Below are positions 1 to 6,598 of a stretch of 11,402 nt of DNA, piece by piece. This stretch comes from Deltaproteobacteria bacterium (GTDB lineage: Bacteria > Desulfobacterota > DSM-4660 > Desulfatiglandales > HGW-15), in the NCBI GenBank assembly GCA_019308985.1, contig JAFDHB010000113.1:1-11402 (forward strand). The letters are read 5' to 3'. Both the position numbers and the translations under genes were made by a program. The notes under the pieces are model-generated. The model was not told the origin of the DNA. It worked only from the letters and a program-made list of their open reading frames with translations, and did no database searches. Every line of letters starts with the position of its first letter. Position 1 is the stretch's first letter.

Positions 1-231
1 TACTGGTGGCGCTGAATCAGAGGTCTAGGAGGACCTAAGAACATCGTTGGGGCAACGGCCTCTGAATCTGGAGTTATTTAACGGGGTAAATGATTGCGGA
101 GTACGCTAAGTACGTCTCATCACACGAGATTCGGGCGCTCCCGCAAGCGGGATTTCGCAAGCTCAACTTGAATACTACTTGAAGCTTTTTACTTTGCCAT
201 CTCAATTTCGACTTTTTACGAGTTCAGCAAC
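1..231. other. Leader region with hairpin potential, no gene seen
   Basis: No convincing gene is visible. The first ~70 bases can fold. Bases 14-25 pair with 57-68 with one mismatch and one G-T pair, and they enclose a small perfect stem 45-49/53-57 with a GGG loop. An alternative stem, 21-25/32-36, competes with it. A second perfect hairpin lies at 139-152 (six-base arms, AA loop). The end of the region (210-231) carries a GACTTTTTACGA motif that recurs upstream of another gene. Bases 3-38 could be the last 11 codons of an upstream gene ending in TAA, but that is too short to judge. The region may be an upstream gene tail plus a 5' leader. I see no strong -35/-10 pair. Confidence 0.4.
210..230 (+). 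repeat. GACTTTTTACGA repeat, copy 1
   Basis: This 21-base segment matches 8740-8760 at 17 of 21 positions, with the first 12 bases identical. Both copies follow an AAATT-like stretch and sit just upstream of a start codon, at 1 base here and 25 bases there. I recognise the motif as resembling short dispersed intergenic repeats of deltaproteobacterial genomes, but two copies alone do not establish a family. Confidence 0.5.
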
Positions 232-909
232 ATGGTATCAAGAAGAGGTGGACATTCGGTTGACAGGTTGGTCGTCCTCCCCTTTGGGAAATCCGTGGAT
301 ATAGCCTTGAAGAGCATCCGCGCCCGCCTGTTCAGATCCCTCGTTACCACCCTAACCCTGGTCTTAGCGGTATCCTTTCTGAGCTTTGTCAACGTAAGCA
401 CCGACATAGCCAATGGACTTATCTCAAGCGGGGATCATGGGCTGAGGCAGAATCTGATTCGCAAAGGTTATGACATAGGGCTAGGAGAGACCAGTGTCGA
501 GAGCAACGCAAAGCAGAGATGGATTATCATCCTATCCTTGCTGGTATGCGTGGTAGGGATCGTAAATTCCCAGCTCATGGCCGTCACGGAAAGGTTCAGG
601 GAGATAGGGACCATGAAATGTCTCGGTGCCCTGGACCGTTTCATCCTGAGGCTCTTTCTCCTGGAGGCGGGTATGCAAGGACTGGCAGGTTCTGTTGCGG
701 GGGCCTTGGCCGGGGCTATTTTTTCGATCCTGAACGGCCTGGTGGGTTTCGGCACGGTGATATTCAAATACCTCTCCTGGGGAGCGCTGGGACAATCTCT
801 GGCCCTGGCCCTTCTCGTGGGCGTGTTGCTGAGCCTTCTAGGTGTCATCTATCCTGCAATCCTGGCGGCCCGCATGCAGCCCGTGGAGGCCATGAGGGTC
901 GAGCAATGA
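232..909 (+). CDS. Short MacB/FtsX-type ABC transporter permease
   Basis: This inner-membrane half-permease of a type VII ABC system (MacB/LolCE/FtsX group) has 225 residues and four predicted membrane helices at about 36-56, 97-117, 139-164 and 188-210. Between helices 2 and 3 lies the typical coupling segment VTERFREIGTMKCLGALD (118-135), which contacts the ATPase. The C-terminus YPAILAARMQPVEAMRVE is the classic MacB-type ending. Helices 1 and 2 are joined by only about 40 residues, whereas MacB and LolC/E relatives usually carry 200 or more there, so the periplasmic domain is nearly absent. The ATG is the only start between the in-frame stop at 169 and the conserved part. Its Shine-Dalgarno is poor, and an internal GTG at 295 preceded by GGGA is possible. 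It probably forms a heterodimer with the FtsX core of the 1627-aa protein two genes downstream. Confidence 0.85.
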   Translation: MVSRRGGHSVDRLVVLPFGKSVDIALKSIRARLFRSLVTTLTLVLAVSFLSFVNVSTDIANGLISSGDHGLRQNLIRKGYDIGLGETSVESNAKQRWIIILSLLVCVVGIVNSQLMAVTERFREIGTMKCLGALDRFILRLFLLEAGMQGLAGSVAGALAGAIFSILNGLVGFGTVIFKYLSWGALGQSLALALLVGVLLSLLGVIYPAILAARMQPVEAMRVEQ

Positions 910-955
910 GCTGTTCCAGGAATTGTTTTGTGAAATTCTAACGACACATTATCGT

Positions 956-963
956 AAGAAGGA
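956..963 (+). promoter_or_regulatory. Ribosome binding site for the ATPase gene
   Basis: AAGAAGGA lies 10 bases before the ATG at 974. An ATG at 967 is nearer to it but is out of frame with the conserved ABC protein, so 974 is the start. Confidence 0.55.
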
Positions 964-973
964 CAAATGAGCC

Positions 974-1711
974 ATGGAAGAGAGGCGAAATATCGTCAGG
1001 GTCGTGAATGTCACCAAGACGTTCAAAATGGGGAAAATGGAGGTGCAGGCCCTGAAGGGAGTCAACCTTGAGATCGCGGCCGGTGACTACATCTCCATCA
1101 TGGGACCTTCCGGCTCAGGGAAGACCACCCTGTTTAACATGATAGGCGGCCTTGACAAACCCACGTCGGGAAAGGTCTTTATCGACGAGGTGGATATAGC
1201 GCAGCTGGATGCCTATGAGCTGGCCTGGCTCAGGTGTCGCAAGATCGGATATATATTTCAGACCTTCAATATCATACAGGTGATGACCGCCCTGGAAAAC
1301 GTAACCTTACCCATGATCTTCGCCGGAATGGGCAACGATGAGGCGGTTCAGAAAGGTCTGGAGCTCCTCGAACTTGTCGGGCTGGGAGATCGCTTTCAGC
1401 ATAAACCCTTTGAGTTGTCCGGAGGTCAGCAGCAACGCGTCGCCGTAGCAAGGGCCCTGGCCAACGACCCCGCGATTATCCTGGCAGATGAGCCTACCGG
1501 AAACCTGGACCTCAAGACAGGAGAGGAAATCATATCCCTGCTCAAGCAGTTGAGCAAAGAAAGGGGCGTTACCGTCATCTCCGCAACCCATGATTTCAAG
1601 ATGCTGAACGTGTCTGATCAGGTGGTCTGGATCAGGGATGGCATGATCGACAAGATCGAAAGCAGGGAAGAGCTTTCCATCTCCGTAGGCGAGATCGCCA
1701 CAAAGGAGTAA
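974..1711 (+). CDS. ABC transporter ATP-binding protein, LolD/MacB type
   Basis: This cytoplasmic ATPase of 245 residues has a full set of ABC motifs: Walker A GPSGSGKT (44-51), Q-loop Gln96 in YIFQTFN, signature LSGGQQQR (148-155), Walker B IILADEP with catalytic Glu173, D-loop GNLD (176-179) and H-loop His206. The length and the ADEPTGNLDLKTGEEI segment are typical of the LolD/MacB/FtsE branch, whose partners are FtsX-fold permeases. It sits between a short permease and a giant FtsX-containing protein, 64 bases after the former and 3 bases before the latter. It therefore most likely powers that heterodimeric pair. No residue needed for ATP hydrolysis is missing. In this branch ATP hydrolysis drives conformational change transmitted to periplasmic domains rather than classic import. 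Substrate unknown. Confidence 0.95.
   Translation: MEERRNIVRVVNVTKTFKMGKMEVQALKGVNLEIAAGDYISIMGPSGSGKTTLFNMIGGLDKPTSGKVFIDEVDIAQLDAYELAWLRCRKIGYIFQTFNIIQVMTALENVTLPMIFAGMGNDEAVQKGLELLELVGLGDRFQHKPFELSGGQQQRVAVARALANDPAIILADEPTGNLDLKTGEEIISLLKQLSKERGVTVISATHDFKMLNVSDQVVWIRDGMIDKIESREELSISVGEIATKE
1702..1708 (+). promoter_or_regulatory. Ribosome binding site deciding a TTG start
   Basis: AAAGGAG inside the last codons of the ATPase gene ends 6 bases before TTG 1715. The next in-frame ATG is codon 18, inside the signal peptide core, so translation most likely starts at the TTG and is coupled to the ATPase gene. Confidence 0.7.
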
Positions 1712-1714
1712 AGG

Positions 1715-4700
1715 TTGGGGATTGCACCTGCGTGGATTAGCCCTTTAAAAAAGACTTTGAGCCTGATGGTCTTGTCCCTTTTGGCGTTCTATCTTTTCAC
1801 CGGGCAGTCAAGCGCCCATTCCGCAGGTTTCACATCCGGTAATTTCTTAAAGGACATCAAAAGATTATCTTCCTTCAGGGACAGGAGTACTGGATCAGAC
1901 GGGTTCAGGAAGGCGGCGGCCTATATCAAGGAGCGTTTCTCTGAAATGGGATTCGAAGAGACAGGGTCCCAACTTTTCTCTCTCCCCATGAGGCGGCATT
2001 ATGGGAGCACTCTTACTGTTGTGGGCAGGGATGTCAGGGTGCCAATCAGCCCTATGAAGTTGAACCTGATCTCCCCCGGCGGAACCCCGCCGGAGGGGGT
2101 GGAAGGCCCTCTCGTATATGTGGGATCCGGGGAGTTGAAAGAGCTGGACGGGAAAGAGATTTCAGGATCAATAGTCTTGATGGAACTGGATTCGAGGACA
2201 AATTGGCTCTACGTTGCAGACTTGGGAGCCAAGGCGCTCATCTACCTGGACAGGGGAGCCGCCCCGCGGATATTTTTTGATGACAAGGTAGAAATGACAC
2301 CCGTTCAGTTTCCCAGGTTCTACATGCCTGAGGCCAAGGCAAGGAAACTTTTCGGCCCTTTTGAGCAAGGAGCCAAAGGCAAGACAGTCCACAGAGTGCG
2401 AATAAGCTCTAACATCAGGTGGGAAGAGACCAGGGCCGAAAATATCTATTGCCTTATTCCGGGGACGGACCCTCAACGCAGTGAAGAACTGATCATTGTC
2501 GAGGCCTTCTACGACAGTGGCGGCTTGGTGTTCGGCGAATCTCCAGGTGCGGACGAGGCCACCGGGATTGCAACCCTGTTGGAGATAGGAAGACACCTCA
2601 AGGCCAACCCACCGGCAAGATCCGTCCTTCTTGTAGCTACCGCAGGCCATGCCCAGACCCTCGCCGGTATGCGGGAGCTTATCTGGAGCATAAGGGTGAG
2701 ACCAAGGGATTTGAGAAAGTTGAAAAAGGATCTAAGTAAGACCCTGGAGACGAGCCGTAAATATCTGGCAGTCCTGAGGGAATTTCCCTTCCAGCATGGG
2801 GAGGATCCAGTCAGGGACAGTTTGTTGCTTGAGGCGGTACGAGATCGTGTCAAGAGTGAGGTGGATAGTATTTCCCGGAGGCTGATGCGGCTCAGGCTGG
2901 AAAAGAGGGACGAGGCCAAGGAGGAAATTATCAAGGGGCTTGCAGCCCAAAGGCTATTACTGAGACGTTTGAGCTGGCGAAAGACGGCAGCCGAGGTCCT
3001 GCCCGATGAAAGGAAGGCCTTGGAGATGCTCATCCCCATGGCCTTAGAGGATCACGAAAAGATCCTTATGGATACGCTGACGCAGCTCAAGGTCCTGGAA
3101 AGCACTCGGGCTTTTCGTTCCATGGTAAAAGCACGGGACCTGGTAGCGGTTGTCTCGCTACATCTTTCGAGCCATGGAGACGGTATCGGGGCCTTCAACA
3201 GGGGCTGGCTTCAGTGGTTGAAGCCGACAGTGAACAGGATTGGTCCCTACAGCATTATCGATCAGGCACTGCGGAAAGAGGCATTGAAGGTGGAAGAGGC
3301 CTTTGGTCTGCCCTCCTTGTTCAAGGACACCCTGCGCCCCAGTAAGAAAAGACCCTGGGAGAGCTACTTCCTTGACAAACCTCCCTTGGGTGGTGAGGTC
3401 AGCGCCCTGGCCGGATATCTCGGGCTGACCCTGGTTACCGTGAATGATGCCAGGCAGTGGTGGGGGACTCCCTATGATACGCCGGAAAGAATAGACTGGG
3501 ATTTCTCTTTCAAACAAAACGCGTTACTGTGCGGATTGATAAAAGGGCTGAGTGAAGTGGGAACCCTTGGAGAAGGTGACCGGATCAACAACGGTTTTTC
3601 AACCGTTACAGGTGAGGCCAAGTTCCTGCGGCATGGAGAACTTTTTGCCGACCAGCCTGCCCCAGGGAGCATGATACTGGCCTATCAGGGGCCGAGCCAT
3701 TTTTACGCAATGACCGACAGCAGGGGGATCTTTAGGCTGAAGGGCATGTCTGACAAGAGGCATGTCTATGACAAGGTGATCATAGAGGGGTACAAATTTC
3801 ACCCGGAGACCGGCGAGGCAGTGTGGGCGATTGACAAGAAACTCACAGGAAAGGCCGCCTACCGACTCAAGATGTACAGAAAGTCCATGAGGACCAAGCT
3901 GATAATGTTTGCGTGTAAGCAGACAACCCTTTTTAACCTCTTGGAGCCCAGGACATTCCGATACATGACGAGAATAAACGTCCTGGACGGGAGGCGCGAG
4001 GCAAAGCCCCTTCGCTACTGGTGGAGTCGTATAGACACGAGGCGTTCGGTGATAGCCACGCTCTGCCTGGAGCCCGGGACCCCACTGAAAATGATCCTTT
4101 CAGATACGGTGCTCAGGAAGAAGCTTATCCTGATAAATGCTGATCCGGAACGGCCCCAGGGTGTCGGGTACATGGTCGATCGATGGCCCTTCATTGATAA
4201 GACCGAGTACAGGATAGCAAAGGACATGTGGACCCTCCTTCAGCCCAGAATTGCAAGGCTTGAAGAGCATGGAATATACAATGAAAGGATCAGCAAGCTA
4301 AGAGAGGAGGGGATATCAGCCTTGGAGAGGGCTGAGAGAGCGTTGGAGGAGAGGAGGTACTCCGAGTTCATAGTGTCTTCCACCAGGGCGTGGGCATTGG
4401 CGGCGAGGGTCTATGACGACGTGGAAAAGACCCAAAGGGATGTGCTGTTCGGTGTCCTCTTCTATATCGCCCTGTTCGTTCCCTTTGCCTTCTGCATGGA
4501 GAGGTTCCTTTTCTGCTATTCCAACATAAACAAGAGGATCATCGCCTTTTCGATCATTTTGATCCTGCTCATAGCCCTGATCTACAATGTCCACCCTGCA
4601 TTCGAGCTTGCCTACAGTCCCATGGTGGTTATCCTTGCATTTTTCATTATAGGCCTTTCCTTCATAGTGACCATGATCATCTTCTTTCGGTTCGAAGAGG

Positions 4701-6598
4701 AGATAATGCGACTTCAGAGCAGGGCCAGGCATATCAAGATCGGCGAAGTAAACAAGTGGAAGGCCTTCGGTGCAGCTTTTCTCTTGGGTGTGAGCAACCT
4801 ACGGAGACGCAGAATCAGGACCATACTTACCTGCACCACCCTCATAATCCTCACCTTCACCATAATGAGTTTTACTTCCGTAAAGAGCATTCGGCATCAT
4901 ACCAGGATATTGTACAAGGATAGTTCTCCATACAAGGGGTTTCTTATCAAGAATATGAACTGGGTCGACATACCCAGGGAGTCCCTGAGTGTCCTGGTGA
5001 GCACCTTCGGACGCAAGGGTCTTCTTGCGCCCAGGGGTTGGCTGGAGTCATTTGACCGGACCCGTCCGGTCCGCGTCCCGGTCCACTACAAGGGGAAATA
5101 CAGCGAGGCCCAGGGTATAGTCGGACTGACTCCTGACGAGGTAAGGGTCACGGGAATAGACGGTATTCTCGTCAGCGGCAGATGGTTCAATGAAAATGAC
5201 CGCTATTCGGTCCTCTTGCCTGAACGAATGGCCAAGAGGCTTGGCATTGATATGGGAAACCTGGAAGATGCCGCGGTATCCCTGTGGGGCATGCCTTTCA
5301 AGGTAGTCGGGGTGTTTGTGGGCAGAAAGCTCCAAGAAAAGCATGACCTTGACGGTGAACCCTTGACCCCCGTCACCTTTCCCAATGAAGAGGGCCTGAA
5401 AATCACGGAAGAGGAACTGGAGGCCATGGAGTCCGGGGAGGATGTCAGGGTCTTTCAAGGAAGGTATCGCCACGTGGCCGGGGACTTGACCCTAATTATC
5501 CCCTTCAAGGCTCTCCTCGCAGCCGGCGGCAACCTCAAGAGCATCTCTGTGAGGCCTGCCCAGGGAGAGAGGATAGGGGAAATGGCCCGGGATTTCGTTG
5601 ATAGATTCGGCCTGACCATATTCAGCGGCGAAGAGGGAGGTACCTTCCTCTACCACGCGAGTGACAGGATGGGTTACAGCGGGGTTCCCAACATCATCAT
5701 ACCCTTGATCATCTCGGTTTTTATTGTTCTCAATACCATGATCAGCAGCGTCTATGAGAGGAAAAACGAAATCGGAATATATACCTCAGTGGGTCTTGCC
5801 CCGTCTCACGTGTCTTTCCTGTTTATAGCAGAGTCCTTGGCCTTTGCTGTCTTGAGTGTGGTCCTAGGCTACCTCCTGGCCCAGACCACCGCCGCCATCT
5901 TTTCCGGCACCTCACTCTGGACGGGGATAACGGTAAACTACTCCAGCCTGTCCGGTGTCGCGGCCATGATTTTGGTGATTCTGGTGGTATTGGCCTCGGT
6001 CGTGTATCCATCCAGAGTCGCCTCCCAAATCGCTATCCCCGACGTCACGAGAGCCTGGAAACTGCCTGAGCCAAAGGATAACACCTTGGAAATCCTTCTG
6101 CCGATCCAGTTGAAGTACAGTGAACACCGAGGAGTTGCGGGGTACATTTACTCCTACCTGAAGGCCCACCAGGATGTTTCTCACGGGATATTCTCTACGG
6201 GGGATCTAAGCTTCGATTACATGTGCCCTGTATTGAAGAAAAATAAGGACAAGAGCGATGAATGCGCTGGAGGGAGCTGTTGCAGCCAGAAATGCCTGGA
6301 CTTTCGGGCAAGGGTGTGGCTGGCGCCCTTTGATTTCGGGATTACACAGATGGTCGACATAGAGTTTTGTCCCGTTCCGGAGGATCCGGAATTCCTGGGA
6401 ATAAAAGTGCGCCTTGTCAGAGAGGCAGGGGAAGCAAATACGTGGAGAAGGGTCAACAAGGCATTCCTCAACCAGCTAAGGAAGCAGTTGTTGATGTGGA
6501 GATCCCTTGAGGAAGAGGCCAGGACTTACTATGAGCGAGTTCTCGACGGTACGGAGGAAAAGGTAGGAGAAGGAGGAGCTGCACTTGCGTTTGCATAG
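1715..6598 (+). CDS. Giant fusion: M28/PA peptidase-like periplasmic region joined to an FtsX-type ABC permease
   Basis: The protein has 1627 residues. An N-terminal signal (hydrophobic core ~14-29, possible cut near SSAHSA) exports residues ~37-909. Residues ~41-325 resemble M28 peptidases with a PA-like insert (~128-240), followed by EAFYDS (263-268), PGADEATG (277-284) and a position where GEEQ is expected but GHAQ (311-314) is found. A charged, probably coiled-coil stretch (331-470) follows, then the M28 C-terminal half ending WGTPYDTPERIDW (583-595). A carboxypeptidase-regulatory-like beta domain is at ~625-720 and helical repeats at ~830-905. Three extra membrane helices lie at ~910-928, 942-960 and 967-991. 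The FtsX core follows: TM 1036-1056, a ~265-residue periplasmic domain, TM 1325-1346, coupling segment VYERKNEIGIYTSVGLA, TM 1366-1390, TM 1411-1431. A ~185-residue cytoplasmic tail contains clustered cysteines. Most metal ligands and the catalytic Glu of M28 appear lost, so it is probably a binding or sensing head. It is the likely partner of the 225-aa permease and the ATPase. Confidence 0.85.
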   Translation: MGIAPAWISPLKKTLSLMVLSLLAFYLFTGQSSAHSAGFTSGNFLKDIKRLSSFRDRSTGSDGFRKAAAYIKERFSEMGFEETGSQLFSLPMRRHYGSTLTVVGRDVRVPISPMKLNLISPGGTPPEGVEGPLVYVGSGELKELDGKEISGSIVLMELDSRTNWLYVADLGAKALIYLDRGAAPRIFFDDKVEMTPVQFPRFYMPEAKARKLFGPFEQGAKGKTVHRVRISSNIRWEETRAENIYCLIPGTDPQRSEELIIVEAFYDSGGLVFGESPGADEATGIATLLEIGRHLKANPPARSVLLVATAGHAQTLAGMRELIWSIRVRPRDLRKLKKDLSKTLETSRKYLAVLREFPFQHGEDPVRDSLLLEAVRDRVKSEVDSISRRLMRLRLEKRDEAKEEIIKGLAAQRLLLRRLSWRKTAAEVLPDERKALEMLIPMALEDHEKILMDTLTQLKVLESTRAFRSMVKARDLVAVVSLHLSSHGDGIGAFNRGWLQWLKPTVNRIGPYSIIDQALRKEALKVEEAFGLPSLFKDTLRPSKKRPWESYFLDKPPLGGEVSALAGYLGLTLVTVNDARQWWGTPYDTPERIDWDFSFKQNALLCGLIKGLSEVGTLGEGDRINNGFSTVTGEAKFLRHGELFADQPAPGSMILAYQGPSHFYAMTDSRGIFRLKGMSDKRHVYDKVIIEGYKFHPETGEAVWAIDKKLTGKAAYRLKMYRKSMRTKLIMFACKQTTLFNLLEPRTFRYMTRINVLDGRREAKPLRYWWSRIDTRRSVIATLCLEPGTPLKMILSDTVLRKKLILINADPERPQGVGYMVDRWPFIDKTEYRIAKDMWTLLQPRIARLEEHGIYNERISKLREEGISALERAERALEERRYSEFIVSSTRAWALAARVYDDVEKTQRDVLFGVLFYIALFVPFAFCMERFLFCYSNINKRIIAFSIILILLIALIYNVHPAFELAYSPMVVILAFFIIGLSFIVTMIIFFRFEEEIMRLQSRARHIKIGEVNKWKAFGAAFLLGVSNLRRRRIRTILTCTTLIILTFTIMSFTSVKSIRHHTRILYKDSSPYKGFLIKNMNWVDIPRESLSVLVSTFGRKGLLAPRGWLESFDRTRPVRVPVHYKGKYSEAQGIVGLTPDEVRVTGIDGILVSGRWFNENDRYSVLLPERMAKRLGIDMGNLEDAAVSLWGMPFKVVGVFVGRKLQEKHDLDGEPLTPVTFPNEEGLKITEEELEAMESGEDVRVFQGRYRHVAGDLTLIIPFKALLAAGGNLKSISVRPAQGERIGEMARDFVDRFGLTIFSGEEGGTFLYHASDRMGYSGVPNIIIPLIISVFIVLNTMISSVYERKNEIGIYTSVGLAPSHVSFLFIAESLAFAVLSVVLGYLLAQTTAAIFSGTSLWTGITVNYSSLSGVAAMILVILVVLASVVYPSRVASQIAIPDVTRAWKLPEPKDNTLEILLPIQLKYSEHRGVAGYIYSYLKAHQDVSHGIFSTGDLSFDYMCPVLKKNKDKSDECAGGSCCSQKCLDFRARVWLAPFDFGITQMVDIEFCPVPEDPEFLGIKVRLVREAGEANTWRRVNKAFLNQLRKQLLMWRSLEEEARTYYERVLDGTEEKVGEGGAALAFA
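6571..6578 (+). promoter_or_regulatory. Strong ribosome binding site deciding a TTG start
   Basis: AGGAGGAG within the end of the 1627-aa gene lies 6 bases before TTG 6585, an ideal distance. An in-frame TTG at 6591 is further away. The first in-frame ATG (6699, codon 39) sits at the start of the first membrane helix and has only a weak GAGGG upstream. The start at 6585 gives a 14-base overlap with the preceding gene, implying translational coupling. Confidence 0.7.

Noticed and set aside
3..38. Eleven sense codons ending in TAA at the left edge, possibly the end of an upstream gene
   Set aside because: Too short to tell from chance, and the same bases fit the hairpin structure better.
168..195. 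Possible promoter TTGAAT with TACTTT before the first gene
   Set aside because: The -10 matches consensus at only 3/6 with a 16-base spacer, no better than expected by chance in AT-rich DNA.
2168..3039. Long - strand open frames opposite the giant fusion gene
   Set aside because: They are shadows of a continuous + strand gene with recognisable domains; the translations show no motif and start without ribosome sites.
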